The position numbers and the translations under genes are program-made. A model generated the notes under the pieces. It was not told where the DNA came from, made no database searches, and saw only the letters and a list, made by a program, of their open reading frames with translations. DNA of 64,000 nucleotides, from NCBI RefSeq assembly GCF_019923745.1, contig NZ_JAANOG010000003.1, forward strand, positions 248,001 to 312,000. Direction: 5' to 3'. Below are positions 43,887 to 52,085 of the stretch, piece after piece. The stretch's first letter is position 1. Each line of letters begins with the position of its first letter. This stretch comes from Aquirufa aurantiipilula. Lineage in GTDB: Bacteria > Bacteroidota > Bacteroidia > Cytophagales > Spirosomataceae.

Positions 43887-45207
43887 GTTTCATCTTTCTA
43901 TTTTGCCACATCCAATACAACCGATAAGCCACAGGCCAAATCTTGATCTGGACTGAACCATTTTTTTGCTCCCATTGATGTAAGTAGTCAAAACAATCCT
44001 CGATGGCTTTTTGACTAAAAACTTCCTTCTTGCTAGCATCTGTTTGCCTAGATAGCTCCTGATCTTCTTCCACCCATTCTTGTTCTTTTTCTTGCTGAAA
44101 TCTTTGAATACTCGACTTTATAGTGGAATAATCTGTCAAGGCCCTACGGTGAATTTTTTCCCATTGCCACCAATAAGAATGATCCAGGCGGTCGCTGGAT
44201 TGTGGAAATACATTGGCATTCAAGGCATTAGTTCTAAAGTAAAAAGGCTTAAATACCGACAAACAAGGCGCAGAAGAACCTGTTAGCCAAACTGTGGATT
44301 GGGCATTCTCCCTCAACTCTGCCACCATACTTCCTGTAGTTTGAGAAGGGGTCAAAAGACCTTGTGCATGCAAACAAATATTTCCCATATCTCCTTGGCA
44401 TGGCTCAAAATCTTCTTGGATCTTATGACTTCTCAAAATCTGAAAAGCATCCCTAACGCTAAATTGAATACTATTTGATGAAGGAGCCTGAAGCTCACAT
44501 TGCTGTTTTCGGGATGCCCCTCGACCCATATAAGTCATGAAAGGCTCAGAAAAAGCCATTTGAAAATCAAATGGCACATCTTCTTTCATCCAAGATTTTT
44601 GATAGGCAAAAGCTTTTGCCTCAGGATGGATCTCATCAAAATCTGTCCCAATAGTCAGCAGATTGGATATGGCATAAAAAGAATTCAAGTGTTTATAAGC
44701 CCAAAATGGGCCTGCTGTTTCTAAAACAAAAGCAGTATGAGAATCCGCTATTAGAAAACTATTGCTGTAAAACATCCCTTTATCTTGGTAACCACCACAT
44801 GCATCTTGTCCATATTTCCCCAACAACTCTATGATTTTCTCCAAGGCCGATTTAGCCGTTTTCGACTGTTCCAAGGCTAATCGCAAAAGGTCCATTCCAG
44901 TCAAGCCATTGTTTTTTCTGGCCAAACGTAATTTGGTAAAAACCGCCTCATTCCCAATGGCCACACCATGTTCGTTCACTCCCATTTCGGCACCCCACAT
45001 CTGAAAAGGTTTGGATAGAATTACCTCATTTACTTGTTCTGGACAATCCACAACAATAAAAGTTGATTGGACACGTTTTTGAAATCGGCTGTGAGCAGGA
45101 AATCGAACGATTTGTTGAGCTTCATTGGGCTCACGATCTGAGTTTTTGGCTAAGATGGCATTTCCATGTACATTCCTGTGAGAAGGGCTAAAAAAAGTAT
45201 CGCACAT
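43873..45207 (-). CDS. Secernin-like/C69 family hydrolase
   Basis: 444 residues. It starts MCDTFF: Cys2 would become the N-terminal nucleophile of a C69 (dipeptidase A)/secernin Ntn hydrolase after Met removal. Family blocks: NAILAKNSDREPNEAQ, WGAEMGVNEHGVAIGNEAVFTK, LTGMDLLRLALEQSKTAKSALEKI, GMFYSNSFLIADSHTAFVLETAG. The substrate is unknown, probably a peptide or N-acyl bond. It is the first gene of the two-gene unit with the amine oxidase. Confidence 0.85.
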   Translation of the reverse strand: MCDTFFSPSHRNVHGNAILAKNSDREPNEAQQIVRFPAHSRFQKRVQSTFIVVDCPEQVNEVILSKPFQMWGAEMGVNEHGVAIGNEAVFTKLRLARKNNGLTGMDLLRLALEQSKTAKSALEKIIELLGKYGQDACGGYQDKGMFYSNSFLIADSHTAFVLETAGPFWAYKHLNSFYAISNLLTIGTDFDEIHPEAKAFAYQKSWMKEDVPFDFQMAFSEPFMTYMGRGASRKQQCELQAPSSNSIQFSVRDAFQILRSHKIQEDFEPCQGDMGNICLHAQGLLTPSQTTGSMVAELRENAQSTVWLTGSSAPCLSVFKPFYFRTNALNANVFPQSSDRLDHSYWWQWEKIHRRALTDYSTIKSSIQRFQQEKEQEWVEEDQELSRQTDASKKEVFSQKAIEDCFDYLHQWEQKNGSVQIKIWPVAYRLYWMWQNRKMKHEGN

Positions 45208-45325
45208 GCATGTTAGGTTTAGAAAGCCAATAATAATACAAGTATGGAATTTATTTCACGCAACTCAAAAAATTAGAACCTATAAATCCAAAAATAAGAG
45301 GTCAAGTTTATTCCTTCAAAAATAG

Positions 45326-45333
45326 TAAGTTTG
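45326..45333 (+). promoter_or_regulatory. -7 box for the small basic secreted protein
   Basis: TAAGTTTG, with a start near 45340 and the ATG at 45358. The in-frame TTG at 45331 lies within the box and cannot be used. Confidence 0.55.
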
Positions 45334-45357
45334 TACTCCATCAAAGCGCTCAAAGCA

Positions 45358-45549
45358 ATGAAATACCTAGTTCTATTTTGCTTGATTTCTTTCAGTATTC
45401 CTGCGCATAGCACGGTAGCGGACTCGAAAATGGCATTAAGCTATTCAAGCTCTACCAACAAGAAAGTGGCTAAATATCGAAAAAAGAAAGGTTTTCTTTG
45501 GGGACTTTTTAAAAAGAAGAAAAAAGGCTGCGATTGTCCAAAGCTTTAA
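45358..45549 (+). CDS. Small basic secreted protein
   Basis: 63 residues, family not recognised. Signal peptide MKYLVLFCLISFSIPAHS, then a Ser/Thr-rich stretch and a strongly basic tail (KKVAKYRKKKGFLWGLFKKKKKGCDCPKL) with about 14 Lys/Arg in 29 residues and a CDC pair of cysteines near the C-terminus. The ATG at 45358 is chosen because a -7 box lies just upstream. It could bind nucleic acid or lipid surfaces, or be a short antimicrobial-like peptide; this is inference. Confidence 0.6.
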   Translation: MKYLVLFCLISFSIPAHSTVADSKMALSYSSSTNKKVAKYRKKKGFLWGLFKKKKKGCDCPKL

Positions 45550-45574
45550 TTAAATCCCCTTTTAGGTCCAAAAC

Positions 45575-46366
45575 TTAAACCAACACGGGATTCAAATCCG
45601 AGGCGGCTTCTTTTCCTGGGGCTAATCCTTGCAACCAACGCTGGCGATCTGCTTCTTGATTCTCATTTTGTGGCTCAATGATTTTGGCATCAGCATCCAT
45701 AAAAATAATGGTCATTACCTCCCGCATTTTATTGGAATGATTTCCTGGAGCGGCATGAAGAGTCCAACCCTTGTGAAAGGTCGCATCTCCGGCTTTCATG
45801 GTCTTTTGAGCTACAATGGGAAAATTCTTTTCTTTGACAAATTGACTTATCATTTGTTCTGACTCATCAGAAATATTCACTAAAGGCAAGTTGACATCTT
45901 GAGTCCCTGAAGCAAAAGTAAGCATCCCCATTTCTTCGTCGATATCCACCAGAGGCATCCACATGGTTACCGTATTTTTAGTGTTTAAAGGCCAATAATA
46001 CTGATCTTGATGCCATGGGGTTAAACCTCCACCAGGTTCTTTAAATAAGGCTTGGTCATGGTAAAGGCGAACATGCTGGACTCCCAATAAATCAGCAGCA
46101 ATTTGAGCAAATCGTTTAGCGAGGGTAAATTCCTTGATTTTGGCATCCTCTTCCCACAAATTCATCATTTGCAAAAAGGCCTTACCATAGGTATCGCGTT
46201 CAGCTAAGGACTTTTGCTTTGCGCGAAAATCCTTAGCCCAGCGATTGATTGCTTCCCGATAGGGTTGCAAATCATCGGCACTTAACACGTCTGGTAAATA
46301 GACGTGTCCATTCATATTAAAATAGGTTTTATCTGTGTTCTTCAGTAAGTAAGCTTGATCGAGCAT
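45575..46366 (-). CDS. Phytanoyl-CoA dioxygenase (PhyH) family protein
   Basis: 263 residues. PhyH fold: FNMNGHVYLPDVLSADDL at the N-terminus, the metal motif HxD in TPWHQDQYYWPL, GMLTFASGTQDV, and the distal His in FHKGWTLHAAPGNHSNKMRE with the following Arg. It is closer to PhyH members that act on small polar substrates or ectoine-like ligands. The 127-bp divergent region with the AraC regulator gene implies its product is regulated by that AraC. It differs from the PhyH at 3.3 kb. Confidence 0.88.
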   Translation of the reverse strand: MLDQAYLLKNTDKTYFNMNGHVYLPDVLSADDLQPYREAINRWAKDFRAKQKSLAERDTYGKAFLQMMNLWEEDAKIKEFTLAKRFAQIAADLLGVQHVRLYHDQALFKEPGGGLTPWHQDQYYWPLNTKNTVTMWMPLVDIDEEMGMLTFASGTQDVNLPLVNISDESEQMISQFVKEKNFPIVAQKTMKAGDATFHKGWTLHAAPGNHSNKMREVMTIIFMDADAKIIEPQNENQEADRQRWLQGLAPGKEAASDLNPVLV

Positions 46367-46443
46367 CTAGCTAAATTTTAGGCCAAAGTTCCATAAAAAG
46401 AATCCGACTATCTACCGTGAAATTTGTAAAAATTAATGCAATT

Positions 46444-46472
46444 TTACCATAGATTAAACATTACATAGATTA
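46444..46472 (+). promoter_or_regulatory. Direct repeats, possible AraC operator
   Basis: TTACCATAGATTA (46444-46456) and TTACATAGATTA (46461-46472) are near-identical direct repeats with a period of about 16-17 bp, in the divergent region between the PhyH gene and the AraC gene. AraC proteins often bind such direct half-site pairs. Confidence 0.4.
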
Positions 46473-46493
46473 TTCTGATAATTTTCAAATAAG

Positions 46494-47381
46494 ATGAAAG
46501 CTAGTTTGGAGCATTTAGCTAAGGGAAGCGAAGCCTTATCCTTCGAAATCAAGGAAGTAAAGCAAGCGCGTTTTGATGCTCCCTATCATTTTCACCCTGA
46601 ATTGGAACTAACTTTGATTATTTCTGGCGAGGGTAAACGGTTTATAGGCAATCAAATCAGCGACTTTAGCCCTGGAGATTTGGTGCTTTTAGGTTCCAAT
46701 CTGCCGCATTGCTGGCAAAATCACCGAAAAGATTGGTTAACGGAAGATTTGCAAGAGGATGCTGCCCAAGCATTAGTAATTCATTTTTCTTTGGATTTTT
46801 TGGGAGAAGCTTTTTTGAACAAAAAAGAAAGTGCCGCTATTAAATCCTTACTTGAAAGAGCTAAACTAGGATTTTCTATTCAAGGAAGCACGCAGGATAA
46901 AATTGCCAGGGAAATGTTACTATTAAAAGGATTAGCACCTTTCCCTCGTTTATTGAATTTTCTACAAATACTCCACACCTTAAGTACCCAAGTAGCTGAT
47001 CTTCATCCTATTGAATCTAGTGAAAGTAGTTATACTTTATCTACAGTAGATTTGGATAGAATCAATCGGGTTTACGCATATGTTATCGCCAATTATACAC
47101 ATGAAGTACACTTGGATGAAGTGGCTCATTTGGCTAACATGACTGAAACTGCATTTTGCCGTTATTTCAAAAAAGTTACGAATAAAACCTTTGTGGAATT
47201 GGTCACAGAATTTAGGATTAAACATGCCTGCCAGTTACTTAGAAGCAGCTCGAAACCTATGATTGAGATTTGTTTTGAAAGTGGATTTGGGAATCTTTCT
47301 CACTTCAACAAACAATTCAAACAGTGGATGAAAATGCCACCCCTACAATACAGGAAATTGACCTTAGAATGGCATCAATAA
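46494..47381 (+). CDS. AraC family transcriptional regulator
   Basis: 295 residues. N-terminal cupin (about 25-110; APYHFHPELELTLIISGEGKRFIGNQISDFSPGDLVLLGSNLPHCW) that would bind a small effector, then the double HTH (about 195-290; VHLDEVAHLANMTETAFCRYFKKVTNKTFVELVTEFRIKHACQLL and MIEICFESGFGNLSHFNKQFKQWMKMPPLQYRK). It is divergent from the PhyH gene at 45.6 kb, the probable target. The stop is followed at once by a palindromic repeat. Confidence 0.92.
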   Translation: MKASLEHLAKGSEALSFEIKEVKQARFDAPYHFHPELELTLIISGEGKRFIGNQISDFSPGDLVLLGSNLPHCWQNHRKDWLTEDLQEDAAQALVIHFSLDFLGEAFLNKKESAAIKSLLERAKLGFSIQGSTQDKIAREMLLLKGLAPFPRLLNFLQILHTLSTQVADLHPIESSESSYTLSTVDLDRINRVYAYVIANYTHEVHLDEVAHLANMTETAFCRYFKKVTNKTFVELVTEFRIKHACQLLRSSSKPMIEICFESGFGNLSHFNKQFKQWMKMPPLQYRKLTLEWHQ

Positions 47382-47385
47382 TCCT

Positions 47386-47418
47386 AACGCTGTCAAGGTT
47401 TAAAACCTTGCCAGCGTT
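47386..47418. repeat. 33-bp intergenic palindrome, form C
   Basis: Arms AACGCTGTCAAGGTTT and AAACCTTGCCAGCGTT around a single A, with one mismatch (T opposite C). It is the same half-unit as the element at 28010 but inverted in order, and nearly identical to the one at 60403 including the same mismatch. It lies directly after the AraC gene stop. Confidence 0.85.
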
Positions 47419-47475
47419 GGGCAAATTTCACTAATTTCCCCCAATTTCTCTTTCAAAAAACTGATAAAATACTGA

Positions 47476-48519
47476 TTATTTCTTTTCAGGAAACAGCATA
47501 CTTAATACGATACTTACCGTCAAAATTCCAATTATAACTCCCAAGGAAGCGAGCGTTCCAAAACCAATTTGCTCCAAATAATGATGCGCTAACATTTTGA
47601 TTCCTACAAAACTTAAAAGCACTCCTAATCCCATTGGTAAAAAACGGAATAAGCCCATTAAATTCGATAAGAAGAAAAATAAAGACCGCAATCCCATGAC
47701 TGCAAACACATTCGAAAAGAATACAATGTAAGGGTCTTTTGAAATAGAAAATATAGCTGGAATAGAATCTACAGCAAATAAAATATCCGTAAATGCAATC
47801 ACTACCACCACGACAAAAATGGGCGTTATGTACCATTTGCCCGTCTTCATCCGTACAAAAAAGCGACCAATCACATTTCTTTTATACACATTAAAATACT
47901 TCGACAAAATCTTCACTACAGGATGATGACCTGGGACCATTTCTTCCTCACTCTCTTTTTTGACGATAATACTGATACCCGTATACACCAAAAACGCCCC
48001 AAATAAATAAATAATCCAGTCGAACTTCTGTAATAATGCTGCTCCTAAAAAGATGAAGATCAATCGCAATACGATAGCACCTAATACTCCCCAAACTAAT
48101 ATCTTTTTATAGTAACGCTTTTGAACTCCGAAGGAATTGAAAATCAATATGAAGACAAAGACATTATCAGCCGATAAAGAATATTCCACCAAATAACCAG
48201 TGATATACTCCAAGGACATATTTTCCTGAAATACAGCAAGTTGATCTAAATAGCTTCCTGTACCCAATTGAATCTGTTTGGCATATAACTCTTGAACAAC
48301 TTGTAAACTAGGCACATCATGAATTCCATGAATCATGCCCCCATTAAACCTCAAAAACAGATAAAACAATAGTGCTAAAATCACCCAAGCTCCACTCCAA
48401 AAACCCGCCTCTCGAAATGTTACTTCTGACTGTGGTCCAGTCTTAAAAACTCCTAAATCCACTAACATCACCGCCAAGACTCCCACTGAAAACAGAATAA
48501 AAAACAAAGTTTCGCTCAT
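47476..48519 (-). CDS. TerC family membrane protein (Alx-like)
   Basis: 347 residues with about eight membrane helices. TerC motifs: FFILFSVGVLAVMLVDLG, EYSLSADNVFVFILIFNSFGV (the key Asn-Asp metal site), FTDILFAVDSIPAIFSISKDPYIVFFSNVFAVMGLRSLFFFL and the C-terminal LEQIGFGTLASLGVIIGILTVSIVLS. These proteins export or handle Mn2+ during metalation of secreted proteins. The protein is of standard length. Confidence 0.93.
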   Translation of the reverse strand: MSETLFFILFSVGVLAVMLVDLGVFKTGPQSEVTFREAGFWSGAWVILALLFYLFLRFNGGMIHGIHDVPSLQVVQELYAKQIQLGTGSYLDQLAVFQENMSLEYITGYLVEYSLSADNVFVFILIFNSFGVQKRYYKKILVWGVLGAIVLRLIFIFLGAALLQKFDWIIYLFGAFLVYTGISIIVKKESEEEMVPGHHPVVKILSKYFNVYKRNVIGRFFVRMKTGKWYITPIFVVVVVIAFTDILFAVDSIPAIFSISKDPYIVFFSNVFAVMGLRSLFFFLSNLMGLFRFLPMGLGVLLSFVGIKMLAHHYLEQIGFGTLASLGVIIGILTVSIVLSMLFPEKK

Positions 48520-48526
48520 AAATATC

Positions 48527-48534
48527 TAATTTTG
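48527..48534 (+). promoter_or_regulatory. -7 box for the glycosyltransferase gene
   Basis: TAATTTTG followed by C, 41 bases before the ATG at 48575. It lies just 8 bases upstream of the divergent terC start. Confidence 0.5.
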
Positions 48535-48574
48535 CACCAAAGCCCAAAGTTCGTAAATCTTTGGCACACATTAT

Positions 48575-49315
48575 ATGTACGAAGGGAAAAAGGTAATTGT
48601 TGTGATGCCTGCCTATAAAGCCGCACTCACACTAGAAAAAACGTATAACGAGATTCCTCACGATTGGGTGGATGAAGTCATTTTAGTCGATGACCACAGT
48701 CCGGATAATACGGTGGAAGTCGCTAAGCAAATTGGCATTCAACATGTGATCCGCCATGATAAAAACAAGGGTTATGGAGGTAATCAGAAAACCTGTTATA
48801 CCAAAGCCTTGGAATTACAAGGTGACATTGTCATCATGCTTCACCCAGATTACCAGTATACTCCTTTGCTATTAAAAGCCATGATAAGTATCATTGGCAA
48901 TGGCCTGTACCCAGTTGTTTTTGCTTCTCGAATTTTAGGAAAAGGAGCACTGAAAGGGGGAATGCCCATTTATAAATACATCGCAAATCGTATTTTAACT
49001 TTATATCAAAATATTCTCATCGGACAAAAGCTATCCGAATACCATACCGGTTACCGCGCTTTTTCTAGAGAGGCTTTAGAAGCCGTACCTTTTCATGATT
49101 GTGACGATGATTTCATCTTCGATAACCAAATGGTACTCCAATTATTTTGGAAAAACTTTGAAGTGGGTGAAGTTACCTGCCCAACCAAATATTTTGAAGA
49201 AGCCTCTTCTATCAATTTTAAACGCAGTTCCATCTATGGTTTTGGCGTATTATGGTATTCCCTTCGTTATCGCCTAGCCAAAATGGGCTGGACTTGGGAT
49301 TTAATGGGGAAATAA
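48575..49315 (+). CDS. Glycosyltransferase family 2
   Basis: 246 residues, no membrane helix. GT-A fold: KVIVVMPAYKAALTLEKTYNEIPHDWVDEVILVDDHSPDNTVEVAKQIG, the DxD-like HPDYQYTPLLLKAMISI and acceptor region SEYHTGYRAFSREALEAVPFHDCDDDFIFDNQMVLQLFWKNF. It is of the dolichol-phosphate mannosyltransferase/undecaprenyl type and probably moves a sugar to a lipid carrier. The donor is unknown. It ends at a strong terminator. Confidence 0.9.
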   Translation: MYEGKKVIVVMPAYKAALTLEKTYNEIPHDWVDEVILVDDHSPDNTVEVAKQIGIQHVIRHDKNKGYGGNQKTCYTKALELQGDIVIMLHPDYQYTPLLLKAMISIIGNGLYPVVFASRILGKGALKGGMPIYKYIANRILTLYQNILIGQKLSEYHTGYRAFSREALEAVPFHDCDDDFIFDNQMVLQLFWKNFEVGEVTCPTKYFEEASSINFKRSSIYGFGVLWYSLRYRLAKMGWTWDLMGK

Positions 49316-49332
49316 AATTCCATGATTCCATA

Positions 49333-49366
49333 AAAAATCCCCTGCCAAAGCGACAGGGGATTTTTA
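49333..49366. terminator. Intrinsic terminator
   Basis: 12-bp stem (AAAAATCCCCTG / CAGGGGATTTTT), 9-base loop, between the convergent glycosyltransferase and TonB-receptor genes. The A/T-rich ends let it work on both strands. Confidence 0.9.
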
Positions 49367-49376
49367 TTTAATCCTT

Positions 49377-51827
49377 TTACAGACGAATAGAAAGACCTAC
49401 TAAAAAGTTGAATCCTGCCTGTGGATACTGGAAATTCTCCGTAATCACTTTTTGCTCATACACATAGCTGTAGGTGTATCCATTGGAGGAATACAAGCTA
49501 TTCGCTAGATTGTTTAACAATAAACTAGCCTGTACATTTTTTGCCCAATTCGTCTTTATTGGATAGGTCAAACGTATATCTTGAGTCCAATAAGCCTTCA
49601 ATTTTCTATTTTCACTTGAAGTGTTATCCAAATACTGCTGTCCTACATATTTGGTCAACAAACTTGTTTCCAAACCTTTCCATGAATAAGTGAATTGACT
49701 ACCCGCAATTGTTGATGGAGAATAGGCAATATCTGTAGTCCCATGATTCACGATTTTAACTCCATACGTATCATAATCTGGAATACTTTCTACGAAATTC
49801 AAGACTTTATTTTGACTCAAGGTTACATTAGCTTGCCATGAAAAATGATTGGACAATCGATAATTCAAACTGGCCTCTGCACCCATGCGATAACTTTCTG
49901 GAACATTGGTTCGAATAGCCTCCCCTACACTATTGACTGCTCCCGTCAAAACCAACTGATCTCTATATTGCATACGATATAAATTCAATTGAAAGGAATA
50001 ATTGGAAGCGGCTCTTTCAAAACCCAATTCATAGTCTGTCAAAAACTCCGACCGAGGTGTCGTTCCTGGATTATCGATAAAATCTTGTCGACTTGGCTCC
50101 TTACTTCCAATCGCTAAAGAACCATAAATTTTACTTAATTCCGAAAGCTGATGTGTTAATCCAAATTTAGGATTAAAGAAATCATAGGACCAGGTTTGGC
50201 TTATATCCTGCATCTTATCCGCTGTTCCTTTCATGGTATAGCCTGCTGTGCGGTACTGTAAATCCAAATAACTTTGCCATTGGGTAGACAAGGCATAATT
50301 CATTTTGACAAACATATTCAAATCCGTTTTTTGAGATCGACTTTGATACCAGCGATGACCTACATATGAACTAGGCAAATTATCACCAGAAACTACTTCT
50401 CCAAAATGACGACCTATATAACGGTTCCACGCCCCACCAAAGGTGAACTTAAAACCTTGATTGGCGTCATAATTCAAAGCAAAAGTGCTTCCATAAAAAT
50501 CATTATCTAACCATTTTCTTCGCACTAAATTGGTACTTGTCAACAATACTGAACCTAAATTAATAGGTGCTAATCCGTATTTCGACAAACTGGCATCGGC
50601 CTTAAACTCCTCATAATAACCTCTTCCATAGGTAAAATGTCCATTTAAGTCCAAATTCCAATACGTTCCCAAACTGTGATGTGTCAAGAATTGATAATGA
50701 TCTTGTGCATAATTATCCGTTTGATTGGGATAAGTATAATAATTGTAAGTCCTTCCGCTTTCTAACAAGTTTTTAGCCTCCACTTCACTTAACCAATTTC
50801 GTTCTATATAGGCATTCATTCCAGCAACATCATTGTTTACTCGACTTTCCGGAGTTCCATACCAAGACTGAAAAGTCTTTTCTTTTCCAATGAAATAATT
50901 CAAACGAAAAAAGGATTTCTTCCCAAAATAGGCAGCCGACAAATACGCGGATTGTAAATTAGAAGACGCTCGGTCCAAATAACCATTAGAAACTACACGG
51001 GATAATCGACCATCAATAGTCCATTTCCCAGCCAACAAACCCGTTCCCAATTTCAAGGTAGTCTTTAATGTTCCAAATGATCCTCCAGAAGCATTCAATT
51101 CGGCATAAGGATCTTTTTCAAAACTATTGGTCTGCATGTTGACTGATCCTCCAAACGCCCCAGCACCATTGGTGGAGGTTCCAACCCCACGTTGAATTTG
51201 TACAGAGGCAACCGAACTAGCGAAATCAGGCATATTCACCCAATAGGTCCCTTGAGATTCAGAATCATTGACTGGAATTCCATTGATGGTCACATTGACA
51301 CGAGTAGCATCCGAACCACGAATACGAATTCCCGTGTATCCAACTCCAGCCCCTGCATCAGATGTGGTCACGATAGAAGGGGTGAAATTTAGCAATACAG
51401 GCATATCTTGGCCTAAATTTGACTTCGCCAATTCTTTTGCCCCAACATTCGTGTAAGCCATAGCCGAATTTTCATCCGCTCGAGTGGCCTTAACAATCAC
51501 TTCATCATTTAAAAAAGAAGATTTCTTCAATTGAATATTGACCGATTTTTCTGATGAATTTAATACCCTAGTTTGGGTTTCAAATCCGACAAAATGAACC
51601 GAAATACTCACAGAAGATTGCGTGCTAGTTAATACAAAATGCCCCTTACTATCCGTAACGGTTCCTCGCTGACTATCTTTTAACTGAATACTTGCCCCCC
51701 AAAGAGCTTGGGTGTTTTCTTGGTCTACGACCGTCCCTTCCCATCGGAAGGTTTTCTGCGCCCAAACTGGTGCAGCCATCATGGCGATTACTACAATAAG
51801 AAAAAACGTTGTCGTTATCTTTTTCAT
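49377..51827 (-). CDS. TonB-dependent receptor, probable thiamin transporter
   Basis: 816 residues. Signal peptide (1-23), a carboxypeptidase-regulatory-like domain (about 28-110; GTVVDQENTQALWGASIQLKDSQRGTVTDSKGHFVL), plug domain (SNLGQDMPVLLNFTPSIVTTSDAGAGVGYTGIRIRGSDATRVNVTINGIPVNDSE, about 136-230), then a 22-strand beta-barrel ending in NFLVGLSIRL. It carries substrates across the outer membrane with TonB energy. A TPP riboswitch in its leader shows that thiamin or a precursor is the likely cargo, as for OMthi receptors of gut Bacteroides. Confidence 0.93.
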   Translation of the reverse strand: MKKITTTFFLIVVIAMMAAPVWAQKTFRWEGTVVDQENTQALWGASIQLKDSQRGTVTDSKGHFVLTSTQSSVSISVHFVGFETQTRVLNSSEKSVNIQLKKSSFLNDEVIVKATRADENSAMAYTNVGAKELAKSNLGQDMPVLLNFTPSIVTTSDAGAGVGYTGIRIRGSDATRVNVTINGIPVNDSESQGTYWVNMPDFASSVASVQIQRGVGTSTNGAGAFGGSVNMQTNSFEKDPYAELNASGGSFGTLKTTLKLGTGLLAGKWTIDGRLSRVVSNGYLDRASSNLQSAYLSAAYFGKKSFFRLNYFIGKEKTFQSWYGTPESRVNNDVAGMNAYIERNWLSEVEAKNLLESGRTYNYYTYPNQTDNYAQDHYQFLTHHSLGTYWNLDLNGHFTYGRGYYEEFKADASLSKYGLAPINLGSVLLTSTNLVRRKWLDNDFYGSTFALNYDANQGFKFTFGGAWNRYIGRHFGEVVSGDNLPSSYVGHRWYQSRSQKTDLNMFVKMNYALSTQWQSYLDLQYRTAGYTMKGTADKMQDISQTWSYDFFNPKFGLTHQLSELSKIYGSLAIGSKEPSRQDFIDNPGTTPRSEFLTDYELGFERAASNYSFQLNLYRMQYRDQLVLTGAVNSVGEAIRTNVPESYRMGAEASLNYRLSNHFSWQANVTLSQNKVLNFVESIPDYDTYGVKIVNHGTTDIAYSPSTIAGSQFTYSWKGLETSLLTKYVGQQYLDNTSSENRKLKAYWTQDIRLTYPIKTNWAKNVQASLLLNNLANSLYSSNGYTYSYVYEQKVITENFQYPQAGFNFLVGLSIRL

Positions 51828-51931
51828 TTTTTGAAAAGTTTAACAACAGGTAAAGGAGTCAAATCCTGTCTGATTTAACATGCAACCCTTACATCGATGA
51901 TTTTTTTGAGTTTTCAGCGCTAAAAACTCGA

Positions 51932-52010
51932 CAAAATCCCTTCGTCGGTACTAACCGAATCAGGTTCAATGGGTATAATCTCAGCCCAAAAAATTGGGCA
52001 CCCCTTTTTG
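51932..52010 (-). promoter_or_regulatory. TPP riboswitch (THI element)
   Basis: The minus strand carries the conserved TPP aptamer in order: GGGGTGCCC (52004-51996), GGGCTGAGAT..ACCC, GAACCTGATTCGGTTAGTACC, and CGAAGGGATTTT. P1 pairs CAAAA (52010-52006) with TTTTG (51936-51932). It lies about 105 bases upstream of the TonB receptor start. Downstream, 51929-51908 forms another hairpin (GAGTTTT / AAAACTC) with no clear U-tract, so translational control or an antisequestor fold is more likely than simple termination. Confidence 0.95.
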
Positions 52011-52018
52011 TGGATGCA

Positions 52019-52026
52019 CAAAGATA
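52019..52026 (-). promoter_or_regulatory. -7 box for the riboswitch/TonB receptor transcript
   Basis: The minus strand reads TATCTTTG. An initiation near 52013 would begin the RNA right at the base of aptamer P1 (52010). A CTTG at 52048-52045 lies 18 bases upstream as a candidate -33 element. Confidence 0.6.
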
Positions 52027-52036
52027 CAAAAATTCC

Positions 52037-52044
52037 TACCTTTG
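52037..52044 (+). promoter_or_regulatory. -7 box for mfd
   Basis: TACCTTTG followed by C, 41 bases before the ATG at 52086. It overlaps the -33 zone of the divergent receptor promoter. Confidence 0.55.
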
Positions 52045-52085
52045 CAAGCCCTAAGAAAAATTTGGCTGCCCTGATTCGGTAGATT

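Noticed and set aside
51840-51881. 13-residue upstream ORF between the riboswitch and TonB receptor start
   Set aside because: Too short to judge; no conserved pattern visible, and aptamer control explains the leader.
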